Part shown: positions 30,726 to 39,422 of the stretch, in pieces
Position numbering within the stretch: the first letter of the stretch is position 1
Layout: every line of letters starts with the position of its first letter
Assembly: GCA_015655415.1 (NCBI GenBank)
Contig: JAATFB010000010.1
Span: 1-41,310, forward strand
Source: Actinomycetales bacterium
GTDB taxonomy: Bacteria > Actinomycetota > Actinomycetes > Actinomycetales > Microbacteriaceae
Length of the DNA: 41,310 nt
Direction of reading: 5' to 3'
Translations under genes and position numbers: made by a program
The notes under the pieces: model-generated
Databases searched by the model: none
What the model saw: only the letters and a program-made list of their open reading frames with translations
What the model was told of the DNA's origin: nothing

Positions 30726-33725
30726 ATGCACGTCCTCCGCGTTGCGCACCACGCCGTCGTCTCCGAATGGCGTGAGCGCGAGCGTGAGCTGCGTGCGCAG
30801 GGCGTCGACGTCACACTCGTCTCGGCCAAGGCGTGGAACGAGGCAGGCCGAGACGTCGACCTCGACCCCGGGGAGGACGGGTTCGTCGTCGGTGCACGGA
30901 CCATCGGCAGGCATCCGAGCGTCTTCGTCATGGACCCTCGTCCGATCTGGAGGGCTCTCGGCCGGCGCCCCGACGTGATCGACCTGCACGAGGAGCCGAA
31001 CGCACTCGTGACGGCGGAGGTGCTGCTGCTGCGCGGACTGCGCGGCGTCCGCGCCCCCTATGTGCTCTACTCGGCCCAGAACATCCCGAAGCGCTACCCT
31101 GTGCCGTTCCGGTGGATCGAACGGTTCGCGCTGCGGTCCGCGGCGGCCGCGTACGTGTGCAACGCGGAGGCGGGACGGATCCTCGATGCCAAGGGCCTCG
31201 CCGGCGGCGCCGTCGAGATACCGCTGGGCGTCGACGTCGAGATGTTCGCGCCCGCCGACCGCGAGGCTCCCGGGGACGTCACAGTGATCGGCTACGTCGG
31301 GCGGCTGGAGGACCACAAGGGCGTCGATGTGCTGCTGAACGCCGTCGCCGCCCACCCGCAGTGGCGAGTGCGCGTGACGGGGGACGGGCCGCGGCGCGAG
31401 CACCTCGAGGAGCTCGCGCGCAGTCTGGGCGTGTCCGACCGGGTGGAGTTCCTCGGCTTCGCACGGGGTGCCGAGCTCGCCGACCGCTACCGCGAGCTGG
31501 ACGTGCTCGCCGTCCCCTCGCGGCCCACCCGCACCTGGCTGGAGCAGTTCTGCCGGGTGGCGGTGGAGGCCATGGCCTCCGGCGTCCCGGTGGTGGCGAG
31601 CGCATCCGGTGCCATCCCCGACGTCGTCGGCGACGCGGGCATACTGGTCCCGCCGGGCGAGCCCGGCGAGCTGGAGCGGGGGATCGCCGCGGCGATCGAT
31701 CCCACACGCTGGGTCGAGCTGCGCACGCGCGGCATCGAGCGCGCCCGACGCTTCGCCTGGCGCGACGTGGCGTCGCTGCAGCGAGCCATGTACGAGTCGG
31801 TCCTCGCCGATGCCGGGCGTCCGAGCGCCGATCCGCACGTGCTGGTGGTGGCCTACGGCTCCCCCGATCTCCTGGACGGATGCCTGGACGCGCTCGGCGA
31901 CCGGCTGCCGGTCACGGTGGTGGACAACTCGTCGCTCCGTGAGACGCGTGAGGTCGCCGAGCGCCACGGGGCGAGGTACGTCGACTCCGGCCGCAATCGC
32001 GGATTCGCGGGCGGCGTGAACCTCGGGCTGGACGACATCGAGCGCTCGGGGCACTCGGATCGCGACGTGCTGCTCCTCAATCCGGACGCGAGGCTCAGCG
32101 CGGCGGACGCGCTGCGGATGCAGCGCGTGCTGCACTCGCGACGCCGGCTCGCCGCGGTGGGCGCCACCCAGACCGATCCCGTCGGCGGCGGCCCGGTGCG
32201 TGTGTGGTGGCCGTTCCCGACGCCGTGGGGCGCCTGGATCGAGGCGCTCGGGCTGGGCGGCCTGCGTCGGCGCCGTGACTTCGCGATCGGCTCTGCGCTC
32301 CTTCTGCGCCGTGCGGCGCTCGAGGACGTCGGCCGCCTCGACGAGCGATTCTTCCTCTACGCAGAGGAGACGGACTGGCAGCGCAGGGCACGCTCCCGCG
32401 GCTGGGACATCGCCGTGGCGGAGGTGGACGCGACCCACGAGGGAGCGGGGACCGGCGGGGATCCGCGCATCCGGGAGCGGCACTTCTACGGCAGCGCGGA
32501 ACGCTACGTGCGCAAGCACCACGGCCGGGTCGGATGGCGGGTCTACCGTGCCGGGACGTTCCTCGGCGCGGCGGTCCGCGGCGCCGTGCTCCCCGGAGAG
32601 CGCGGAGCCGCCGCAAGACGGCGTGCCGCGATGTTCCGGCTCGGGCCGGTGGCGGTCGAGACCGGAGCGGTCGGTCCGCGCCGTCCGCCGGGTGGGTCAC
32701 ACGACCTGCACGTCGTGCACGTGGTCTGCTCGGATGCCTTCGCCGGCGTCGAGCGGTACGTCCTGCAGTCGGCGCTGGCCCTGCACGAGGCGGGATGCCG
32801 CGTGAGCGTCGTCGGGGGCGGCCGTGGCACCATGGGCTCCGCACTGGAGCGGGCGGGCATCGCGTGGCATCCCGGCACGAGTGCGCTCCAGGCGTATCGA
32901 GCCCTGCGACGCATCCCGGACGCCGACGTCATCGACACGCACATGACCTCGGCCGACCTCGTCGGCGCCGCCGCCGCCCGCCGGATCCCGGTCGTGAGCA
33001 CCCGTCACTTCGCGTCCCGCCGGGGCGGCGGCCCCCTGAGGCGTCTCGTGGCGGGCCTCGCGGGCAGGCGCATCGCGACGCAGATCGCCATCTCGCGGTT
33101 CGTCGCCGACAACATCGAGGGCGAGAGCGTCGTGGTGCACACGGGCGTGCCCGAGGTGCCGGACGTCGACGAGTCGCTGCGCGAGCCGTTCGTCCTTCTC
33201 CTGCAGCGCCTGGAGCCCGAGAAGCACACGGACGTCGCGATCCGTGCGTGGGCCTCGGCCCGGCGCCCACGCGGATGGCGCATGGTCGTGGCGGGAGACG
33301 GCGCCGAGAGGGCGGCGCTGCTCCGACTCGCGGGGGAGCTCGGTGTGGCGGACTCCGTCGACTTCGTCGGCTTCCAGAGTGACATCGGCGACTGGCTGTC
33401 GAGGGCGTCGGCGCTGATCGCCCCCACCGCGCGCGAAGGCCTCGGACTGGCGGTGCTGGAGGCGATGTCCTACGGGGTCCCCGTGGTCGCCGCGGCCGGT
33501 GGCGGCCACCTGGAGACCGTGGGATCTGTGGAGGCAGCGGCGCTCTTCCCCGTGGGAGACGCGGAGCGCGCGGGGGAGCTGCTGTCCGCGCTGATGGCCG
33601 ACCCCGGCCGCCGCCTCGAGTACGGCCGTGCGCTTCGCCGGAGGCAGCGCGAGGCGTTCGGCGTCGACCGGCAGACGTCGCAGACCCGCAGCGTGCTGGC
33701 CGCTGCGGCGGTCGCGCGCCGCTAG
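30726..33725 (+). CDS. Three-domain glycosyltransferase fusion GT4-GT2-GT4
   Basis: A single 999-residue frame carries three transferase domains. Domain 1 (1-365) is GT4, with VIGYVGRLEDHKGVDVLLNA and WLEQFCRVAVEAMASGVP. Domain 2 (370-640) is a rhamnosyltransferase-like GT2, with HVLVVAYGSPDLLDGCL, VTVVDNSS, DSGRNRGFAGGVNLG, LLLNPDARL and RLDERFFLYAEETDWQRRA (metal and catalytic acidic groups). Domain 3 (659-999) is GT4, with HVVCSDAFAGVERYVLQSA, LLLQRLEPEKHTDVAIRAW and the EX7E motif in PTAREGLGLAVLEAMSYG. No stop or frameshift separates them. Such fusions can add consecutive sugars; the order and donors are unknown. GAGAGCGAG precedes ATG 30726. The intermediate part may be peripheral to the membrane, as no helices are seen. 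Confidence 0.9.
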   Translation: MHVLRVAHHAVVSEWRERERELRAQGVDVTLVSAKAWNEAGRDVDLDPGEDGFVVGARTIGRHPSVFVMDPRPIWRALGRRPDVIDLHEEPNALVTAEVLLLRGLRGVRAPYVLYSAQNIPKRYPVPFRWIERFALRSAAAAYVCNAEAGRILDAKGLAGGAVEIPLGVDVEMFAPADREAPGDVTVIGYVGRLEDHKGVDVLLNAVAAHPQWRVRVTGDGPRREHLEELARSLGVSDRVEFLGFARGAELADRYRELDVLAVPSRPTRTWLEQFCRVAVEAMASGVPVVASASGAIPDVVGDAGILVPPGEPGELERGIAAAIDPTRWVELRTRGIERARRFAWRDVASLQRAMYESVLADAGRPSADPHVLVVAYGSPDLLDGCLDALGDRLPVTVVDNSSLRETREVAERHGARYVDSGRNRGFAGGVNLGLDDIERSGHSDRDVLLLNPDARLSAADALRMQRVLHSRRRLAAVGATQTDPVGGGPVRVWWPFPTPWGAWIEALGLGGLRRRRDFAIGSALLLRRAALEDVGRLDERFFLYAEETDWQRRARSRGWDIAVAEVDATHEGAGTGGDPRIRERHFYGSAERYVRKHHGRVGWRVYRAGTFLGAAVRGAVLPGERGAAARRRAAMFRLGPVAVETGAVGPRRPPGGSHDLHVVHVVCSDAFAGVERYVLQSALALHEAGCRVSVVGGGRGTMGSALERAGIAWHPGTSALQAYRALRRIPDADVIDTHMTSADLVGAAAARRIPVVSTRHFASRRGGGPLRRLVAGLAGRRIATQIAISRFVADNIEGESVVVHTGVPEVPDVDESLREPFVLLLQRLEPEKHTDVAIRAWASARRPRGWRMVVAGDGAERAALLRLAGELGVADSVDFVGFQSDIGDWLSRASALIAPTAREGLGLAVLEAMSYGVPVVAAAGGGHLETVGSVEAAALFPVGDAERAGELLSALMADPGRRLEYGRALRRRQREAFGVDRQTSQTRSVLAAAAVARR

Positions 33726-33757
33726 CGCGAGCGCGCGTCCGCCCCTGGTACGAGGGC

Positions 33758-33785
33758 TTCCGCGCCGTGCGCCGGTCGGTACTCT
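33758..33785 (+). promoter_or_regulatory. Candidate promoter of the next glycosyltransferase pair
   Basis: TTCCGC (33758-33763) and TACTCT (33780-33785) are separated by 16 bases in the 132-base gap. A transcript start near 33792 would leave a leader of about 65 bases. Confidence 0.35.
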
Positions 33786-33857
33786 GGGAGGCGGCGGGCG
33801 AAGGTCGCATTCGGTGGGCGGATGCCGACGCAGACACGCAGGACAGGCGGAGGCGAG

Positions 33858-35000
33858 ATGGCGATCAGGCTCGTCGTCGTCTCCCTCGAGGCGTGGGATG
33901 AGGTGTGGCGGCGCAACCAGCACCTCGTGGACGGCCTCGTGAGGTCCGACCCCGCGCTTGAGGTCGTGTTCGTCGAGCCCCCCGCCGACCCCCTGCACGC
34001 TGTCCGGTCGGGTTCGGCGGCGCGCCGTGGCCAGGGGCTGCGCGTGCTCGATGGGTACGGGGGCCGGCTGCGGCTCTATCAGGCGACGAAGCTGTTCCCC
34101 CGACGGGCCGGGTCGTGGGTGGATGCCGGCCTGGCCCGGGATCTGCGCCGTGTCGTCGCCGGCCTCGGCTGGACGAGCGGGGTGCTGTGGGTGAACGACC
34201 CCGGCAGTGCGGGCGTCCTGGACGCGTTCGGCTGGCCCTGCCTCTACGACGTGACGGACGACTGGGTCGCCGCCCGTCGAGGGGCACGGGAACACGACCG
34301 GGTCGCCGCAGGCGATGCCGAGCTTCTTCGGCGCAGCGACGAGGTGGTGGTCTGCTCAGAGGGCTTGCGACGCGCCAAGGGGGCGCTGCGGCCGGTGCGG
34401 CTGATCCCCAACGCCGTCGACGTGCGCCGATACCGCACGCCGCAGAGCCGTCCGGCCGACCTGCCCGACCGCCCGGTCGCGCTCTATGTGGGCACGCTGC
34501 ACGAGGATCGTCTCGACGTCGACCTCGTGCTGAGGACGGCGGACCGGGTGGCGGAGGCCGGAGGCGTGCTCGTGCTCGTCGGTCCCGACCTGCTCACGAC
34601 CCAGAACCACGCGCGCCTCTCGGCACATGCCGCGGTCGACGTGCTCGGCGCTCGCGGCAGGGATGCAGTCCCGGGCTACCTGCAGCACGCACACGTGCTC
34701 GTGGTCCCCCACCTGGTCGACGACTTCACCGAGAGCCTGGACCCGATCAAGCTCTACGAGTACCTGGCGGTGGGCCGCCCCATCGTGAGCACCCGGGTCG
34801 CGGGCTTCCGGGACGAGGCCGACGTGGTCACGCCCGACCGGGAGCACTTTCCCGTGGCGGTCGCCGAGTCCCTGGCCGAGTGGGCGCCGAGCGTGGATCG
34901 CGGCTCCGTGGCGGACTGGAGCGAGCGCGTGTCGGAGTTCCGTGCCGTGCTCGCCGGGCTCGCGGCGATCGGCGCACGAGGCGCGGAGGCCGACGCGTGA
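33858..35000 (+). CDS. GT-B fold glycosyltransferase
   Basis: This 380-residue protein opens with RLVVVSLEAWDEVWRRNQHL and contains CLYDVTDDWVAARRG, VCSEGLRRAKGAL, VRLIPNAVDVRRYRTP, ALYVGTLHEDRLDVDLVL and DFTESLDPIKLYEYLAVGRP. The last segment, with LKxYEYLAxG-like residues, is typical of GT4 enzymes related to WsaF or teichuronic-acid TuaH types. ATG 33858 follows GGAGGCGAG. Its stop overlaps the GTG of the next gene by three bases within GTGA (34997-35000), so the two are coupled. Donor unknown. Confidence 0.88.
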   Translation: MAIRLVVVSLEAWDEVWRRNQHLVDGLVRSDPALEVVFVEPPADPLHAVRSGSAARRGQGLRVLDGYGGRLRLYQATKLFPRRAGSWVDAGLARDLRRVVAGLGWTSGVLWVNDPGSAGVLDAFGWPCLYDVTDDWVAARRGAREHDRVAAGDAELLRRSDEVVVCSEGLRRAKGALRPVRLIPNAVDVRRYRTPQSRPADLPDRPVALYVGTLHEDRLDVDLVLRTADRVAEAGGVLVLVGPDLLTTQNHARLSAHAAVDVLGARGRDAVPGYLQHAHVLVVPHLVDDFTESLDPIKLYEYLAVGRPIVSTRVAGFRDEADVVTPDREHFPVAVAESLAEWAPSVDRGSVADWSERVSEFRAVLAGLAAIGARGAEADA

Positions 35001-36091
35001 GCGGCGTGATCGTCCACGAGTGGCTGGAGTCGGTCGGTGGCGGCGAACGCGTCGTCGACAGCCTGGCCGCCGCGTTCCCCGATGCTCCGATCGTCTGTCC
35101 GTGGGACGATGTCCCCGACCGCTACGGGCGCGGCCGGGTGGTGGAGAGCTGGCTCGCGCGCACACCGTTGCGGCGGCACAAGGCCGCCTCCATTCCCTTC
35201 CTCCTCGAGTGGTGGCGGAGGCTGCCGGCGTTCGACGCCGAATGGCTGCTGTGCTGCACGCACCTCTTCGCTCACCACGCGAGGATGCGCCGGCCGGAGC
35301 GCGACGTGCCCAAGTTCGTCTACACATACAGTCCCGCCCGCTACATCTGGGAACCGGAGATCGACCGGCGCGGGGACGGCCCGCTGAGGCGCGCCGCCGC
35401 GGCGCCGCTGCGATCGATCGACCGGCGCCGTGCCCAGGAGCCGGTGAAGATCGCTGCGAACAGCAGCTTCATCGCGGAGCGCATCGCCCGCTGCTGGGAC
35501 CGGGAGAGCACCGTGATCTACCCGCCGGTCGACCTCAGCGTGTTCCCGGGCGGAGATGACGAGCTCTCGCCCTCGGAGCTCGAGACGCTCCAGGGCCTCC
35601 CGGAGGGCTACCTGCTCGGCGCATCGCGCTTCGTGCCGTACAAGCGGCTCGATCTGGCGATCGCGGCGGGGGTGGCCGCCGACCTGCCCGTCGTCATCGC
35701 CGGCGACGGGCCGGACCGGGACCGTCTGACGGCGATCGCCGCCGAGCACCCCGGCCGCGTGTCCTTCGTGGCGCGGCCGTCGAACGCGCTCCTGCGTGCC
35801 CTCTACCGCAGGGCGGCCGTCTTCTTCTTCCCGCCGGTCGAGGACTTCGGCATCATGCCGGTGGAGGCGATGGCCGCTGGCACACCCGTGGTCGGCAACG
35901 CCATCGGAGGTGCGGCGGAGACGGTGGTCGAGGGCGTCACCGGCGCGCTGTTCCGATCCGACGACGCCGCGGAGCTGCGCCGTGCCGTCGACCTGGCGCT
36001 CACGATGGAGCCGGAGGCCTGCCGTCGTCGAGCGCAGCGCTTCGACGGCTCGACCTTCGGCGCTCGCATCGCGGACTGGATGGGGGTCTGA
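34997..36091 (+). CDS. Family 4 glycosyltransferase, WbaZ-like
   Basis: The 364-residue protein starts GVIVHEWLESVGGGERVVDS and includes KFVYTYSPARYIWEPEI, IAANSSFIAERI, YLLGASRFVPYKRLDLAIAA and the EX7E motif in PPVEDFGIMPVEAMAAGTP. These are diagnostic of the WbaZ-like GT4 group, several of which are mannosyltransferases of O-antigen synthesis. The GTG start at 34997 overlaps the previous stop. A very short G/C inverted repeat at 36099-36110 lies between this gene and the convergent phosphatase gene and is too weak to call as a terminator. A mannose donor is possible but not shown. Confidence 0.92.
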   Translation: MSGVIVHEWLESVGGGERVVDSLAAAFPDAPIVCPWDDVPDRYGRGRVVESWLARTPLRRHKAASIPFLLEWWRRLPAFDAEWLLCCTHLFAHHARMRRPERDVPKFVYTYSPARYIWEPEIDRRGDGPLRRAAAAPLRSIDRRRAQEPVKIAANSSFIAERIARCWDRESTVIYPPVDLSVFPGGDDELSPSELETLQGLPEGYLLGASRFVPYKRLDLAIAAGVAADLPVVIAGDGPDRDRLTAIAAEHPGRVSFVARPSNALLRALYRRAAVFFFPPVEDFGIMPVEAMAAGTPVVGNAIGGAAETVVEGVTGALFRSDDAAELRRAVDLALTMEPEACRRRAQRFDGSTFGARIADWMGV

Positions 36092-36118
36092 GGCTGGGCG
36101 CCCGCGGGCGAGCGGAGA

Positions 36119-36751
36119 TCAGCTGTGTGCGACCGGCTCGCCCCGCGACAGGCTCGGCGTCCCCGGCACCAGATGCTCGGCCATGCGATCGATCTCCCGG
36201 CTCAGCTCCGCGAGCAGCTCGCGCCACGCCGCGGGCGGATCGTCGATCGGATCGGCGACGTCGTCGTCGGTGCTGGAGCCGATCATGTCCGAACGGGGTC
36301 GCTGCGCGCCCTCCTGCTCTATCCACTCGCGCAGCAGCACGTGCCTGCCCGGAGGATGCTCGTCGAGCCACCGCACGAACTGCGGGAGCGTGAACACCCG
36401 CGGCCAGAGCTCTCCGTCCGCCGCCACCAGCTCGCGCACGTGCTTCCTGCTCATGGTGAGGATGACGTCCCATCCCTTGAGGCGCCGGGTGTCAGCACGC
36501 CTGCTGACATGACGCGACATGTCCAGCCCCCACTCCCCGGCGACGAGCACCCCGGCGGGAGGCATCGGTCGACCGCCCTCGATCAGGCCGGCCGATTCGA
36601 AGACGAACGCTCGCGCGCCGAACCGCCGCCGCGCGATCGCCTCGGCCAGCACCGAACGGCACATGTTGGCGGTGCACACGAACAGAATGCTCGTCTGGCC
36701 GGCCCCGGCCCCCGGTTCGCCCACCTCACCGGCATGCGGCGAGGCCGCCAC
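36119..36751 (-). CDS. Low-molecular-weight protein tyrosine phosphatase (Wzb type)
   Basis: The 210-residue protein has the phosphate-binding loop VCTANMCRS with nucleophile Cys26 and Arg32 (C-x5-R), followed by VLAEAIARRRFG. Near residues 160-170 is DDDVADPIDDP with the D-P catalytic acid. Such phosphatases reverse autophosphorylation of the neighbouring bacterial tyrosine kinase and so regulate polysaccharide length and export. The loop reads TANMC where G-N-I-C is more common. The GTG start at 36751 lies two bases after the kinase stop, so the genes form one operon. The protein is longer at the C-terminus than classical 150-residue enzymes; residues after the D-P motif are acidic and helical. 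Confidence 0.9.
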   Translation of the reverse strand: MAASPHAGEVGEPGAGAGQTSILFVCTANMCRSVLAEAIARRRFGARAFVFESAGLIEGGRPMPPAGVLVAGEWGLDMSRHVSRRADTRRLKGWDVILTMSRKHVRELVAADGELWPRVFTLPQFVRWLDEHPPGRHVLLREWIEQEGAQRPRSDMIGSSTDDDVADPIDDPPAAWRELLAELSREIDRMAEHLVPGTPSLSRGEPVAHS

Positions 36752-36753
36752 GA

Positions 36754-38538
36754 TCAGGCCCCCTCATCCTCGGCGGATGCCGTGCGACGGCCGGCGCGGC
36801 CCTTCCGCGTCGGGCTCGCCACCGCGTCGGGGGTCGAGGGCTCGCGCTTCGCGGCGGCCTCACCGTGCTCCGCCAGCGTCGGGCCGGAGTCGTCGCCGTT
36901 CCCGGCCTCGACGAGGACGTCGTCGTAGGCGGGGAGCTCGTCGTCCCCTGACCGCCGCTGAGGAGCCGGGACGGTCCGTCGCGTGCCGCCGGGCCGGCGC
37001 CGCTGGGAGGACCCCGAGTCGCCGTAGTAGGCGGAGTACGACTTCGGGATGCGCCGCCTGGAGCGGTTGGCCACGATCCCGAGCACGGCGATGCCGTTGC
37101 CGATCAGGGCGTTCACCGTCTCGACCATGTGCGTGCGGCGGGTGCGCCGCACCGATGCCACCAGCACGACGCCGTCCGCGTGCGCCGCGAGCAGACTGGC
37201 GTCGACCAGCGCCAGCGCCGGCGGCGAGTCGATGACCACGATGTCGCACGACGAACGCAGCACGGCGATGATCTCGCCCAGACCGTCGACTGCCAGGAGG
37301 TCGGCGGGATCCCACGGCTCGTCACCGGCGGGAAGGACCCGCAGGCCGCGGTATCGCGTCTCGTTCAGGCTGCCGATGATCGTCTGGGCGTCCGGCGCGG
37401 TCCCCCGCGTCGCGGCCGACTGGAGCAGCTCGGTCAGGCCCGGCCCGGTGGCGACCTCGCCAAAGTACTCGTCGAGCCCGGGCTTGCGCAGGTCGCCCCC
37501 CACCAGGATCACGCGCTTGCCCGTTCTCGCCCAGGCCAGGGCGAGATTGGCGGAGACGAACGTCTTGCCGTCGCCGGGCTCGACGCTCGTCAGCACGACG
37601 ACGTCGTTGCCCCGCGGCAGCAGCACCTGGAGGGTGGTGCGCAGGGCACGCAGGCCCTCGTTCAGCGATGTGCGCTTGCGGCCGGCCGCCGGCAGCCGAT
37701 CGCCGTGGCGCAGCATCCGCTTGTCGAGGGCGAGCTCCCCGAGCGCGGGGACCCCGGTGAGGGGCTCGAGCTCGTCCTCGCCGCGCAGCCGGTCGTCGAA
37801 CGCGTCCCAGATCAAGGCGATGCCGATGCCTGCGACGAGTCCGGCGACGAGTGCGACCGCGAGGGCGATCGAGGGGCTCACGCCCTGGAACTCGCCCGGA
37901 GACGCGGCCTGGGTCACCGTGAGGGGTGCGCCGGCGTTGTCGATCTTGTCGATCGTGTTGTTGGCGCTCGCCAGCGAGCTGATCGCGCTGGCCAGATTCG
38001 ACTGCGCGATCGAGTTGGCCGGATTCGCCGTGACCTGAGCCTGGTACTGCTGTGCGGCCGCCGTCCACTTCGCGACCTGGTCCTGGGCGGCGGCCTTCGC
38101 CTTCCCCAGCTGATCGGTCAGGTAGGCGCCGTACGCGCTCGCCACGGCCTTGGCGTGCCTCTGCGCCTGTGCGGCACTGCTGCCGTCCGCGGTGATCGCG
38201 ATCACCGTCGAGCGGGTCTGGGAGGAGCCGTCGCCGAGGGAGTACCCGACCTTCCAGGAGCTGTACGCGGACCTCGGCTCGCCGGCCTTCGTCGCGGCCC
38301 GCTGGAGGACGGCGGGGGAGGTGATGCTGGCCGGGTCGAAGTCCACGGCCGCGGTGCCGATCTGGCCGTTGGAGGACGCCGAGCTGGCGAGGGCGCTCAT
38401 GCGCACCGTCGTCGTCGACGTGTACACGGGCGCCTGACGGACGAGGAAGATCGCCGCGGCCACGATGGCGAGCACGACGACGCCGATGACCACGAGCCGC
38501 CGTTGCCAGATGGCGCTCAGGGCTTGCCGAAAAGTCAC
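36754..38538 (-). CDS. Wzz-type chain-length regulator fused to BY-kinase
   Basis: The 594-residue protein begins with a Wzz domain: first membrane helix about 13-34, an extracytoplasmic region with a coiled-coil-like Ala/Gln stretch (140-200), and a second helix about 218-240. The cytoplasmic tyrosine kinase follows, with Walker A PGDGKT (Lys325), a Walker A'-like ILVGGDLRKPGL and Walker B IVVIDSPPALALVD (about 429-442). The C-terminus has Tyr clusters (YSAYYGD near 499, PAYDDV near 540) as autophosphorylation sites. The first Asp of the usual A' motif (D-x-D-x-R) is Gly here. Such proteins control chain length and assembly. GTG 38538 has GGGAG upstream and a -10-like TAGTCT at 38577-38572. 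Confidence 0.92.
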   Translation of the reverse strand: MTFRQALSAIWQRRLVVIGVVVLAIVAAAIFLVRQAPVYTSTTTVRMSALASSASSNGQIGTAAVDFDPASITSPAVLQRAATKAGEPRSAYSSWKVGYSLGDGSSQTRSTVIAITADGSSAAQAQRHAKAVASAYGAYLTDQLGKAKAAAQDQVAKWTAAAQQYQAQVTANPANSIAQSNLASAISSLASANNTIDKIDNAGAPLTVTQAASPGEFQGVSPSIALAVALVAGLVAGIGIALIWDAFDDRLRGEDELEPLTGVPALGELALDKRMLRHGDRLPAAGRKRTSLNEGLRALRTTLQVLLPRGNDVVVLTSVEPGDGKTFVSANLALAWARTGKRVILVGGDLRKPGLDEYFGEVATGPGLTELLQSAATRGTAPDAQTIIGSLNETRYRGLRVLPAGDEPWDPADLLAVDGLGEIIAVLRSSCDIVVIDSPPALALVDASLLAAHADGVVLVASVRRTRRTHMVETVNALIGNGIAVLGIVANRSRRRIPKSYSAYYGDSGSSQRRRPGGTRRTVPAPQRRSGDDELPAYDDVLVEAGNGDDSGPTLAEHGEAAAKREPSTPDAVASPTRKGRAGRRTASAEDEGA

Positions 38539-38571
38539 TTTGTCTCCCGATGGCGTCGCGACCGCGGCACA

Positions 38572-38577
38572 AGACTA
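38572..38577 (-). promoter_or_regulatory. -10 box of the kinase-phosphatase operon
   Basis: TAGTCT on the minus strand lies 33 bases before GTG 38538. The -35 region is GC-rich and unclear. The 565-base gap up to rpsJ thus holds divergent promoters: this one and the S10 promoter at 38698-38726. Confidence 0.4.
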
Positions 38578-38697
38578 CCCGTCGTCGTCGTGGGCGTCCG
38601 CGATGGGGTATGGGGCACGGGCGACGCGGGTGACACGTGCGAGGCGCGATGACGCTCATCCGGCGCGCCGGCGGCCCCGGTGTGCGACACGCCCGAG

Positions 38698-38726
38698 TTG
38701 CAGAACCCCCGTGATTCCGGCATACT
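38698..38726 (+). promoter_or_regulatory. Promoter of the S10 ribosomal operon
   Basis: TTGCAG (38698-38703) and CATACT (38721-38726) are separated by exactly 17 bases, the best promoter match in the window. The expected start near 38733 gives a leader of about 370 bases before rpsJ. Confidence 0.7.
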
Positions 38727-38750
38727 TTTCTAGTTCAACATTTCGGTGCG

Positions 38751-39044
38751 GTGCGTCATGCGCACGATGCGCCGGATCACTGCCAGGCAGTGCATAGCCG
38801 CTCAGGACGCGCCGATCGAGTCGGCCCCGGAGTTCGGGCTAGGCCGCGGGCAGAAGGACACAGCTTAATCGACATCCGAAGGCTCATGGGCTACCCATGT
38901 GCCTCGAGCCAAGGCGGACACGCCCGGGCGCGGGGGTCGGTGAGAGGCGAGCGACGCCCGGCGTCGCGCGCCCTTGACAGAAGAACAGCGGTGCGGCACC
39001 ACGTGGCGCCCCAGAGGCGTCGGCGCGAGAGCGTCGGCGCGTGA
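38751..39044 (+). promoter_or_regulatory. Hairpin-rich 5' leader of the S10 operon
   Basis: No gene is seen here. Several perfect or near-perfect stems follow one another: GTGCG/CGCAC (38751-38765), CACTGC/GCAGTG (38778-38792), a 10-bp stem with one T-T mismatch (38881-38890 with 38894-38903), and GCGACGC/GCGTCGC (38951-38967). A 14-base direct repeat follows (39017-39030 and 39031-39044, two differences). The leader could serve autoregulation by a ribosomal protein, as L4 does in E. coli, but no known leader family was recognised. Confidence 0.45.
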
Positions 39045-39103
39045 CGCGTCCAATGCGGCCCTGACCGCCGTACGACGCCTGAACAGTAGAGAGAGAGTCA
39101 GAC

Positions 39104-39412
39104 ATGGCGGGACAGAAGATCCGCATCCGGCTTAAGTCGTATGACCACGAGGTCATCGACACCTCGGCGCGCAAGATCGTCGACACGGTGACCCGTGCCG
39201 GTGCTCAGGTCGTCGGGCCGGTGCCGCTCCCCACTGAGAAGAACGTGGTGTGCGTCATCCGTTCGCCCCACAAGTACAAGGACAGCCGCGAGCACTTCGA
39301 GATGCGCACCCACAAGCGGCTGATCGACATCATCGACCCGACGCCGAAGGCCGTCGACTCGCTCATGCGCCTCGACCTGCCGGCCGACGTCAACATCGAG
39401 ATCAAGCTGTAG
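39104..39412 (+). CDS. rpsJ: 30S ribosomal protein S10
   Basis: The 102-residue product shows [40 protein letters not shown] and [16 protein letters not shown], diagnostic of S10 (also NusE, a transcription antitermination partner). GAGAGAGAG precedes ATG 39104. It is the first gene of the S10 operon, followed after ten bases by rplC. Confidence 0.98.
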   Translation: MAGQKIRIRLKSYDHEVIDTSARKIVDTVTRAGAQVVGPVPLPTEKNVVCVIRSPHKYKDSREHFEMRTHKRLIDIIDPTPKAVDSLMRLDLPADVNIEIKL

Positions 39413-39422
39413 GGGCCGCTCC

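Noticed and set aside
36099..36110. CGCC/GGCG inverted repeat between the convergent GT4 and phosphatase genes
   Set aside because: Only four stable base pairs with a four-base loop; too short to call a terminator in GC-rich DNA.
38974..38979. Perfect -35 hexamer TTGACA shortly before rpsJ
   Set aside because: No TAnnnT-like -10 lies 16-19 bases downstream, while a complete promoter exists at 38698-38726.
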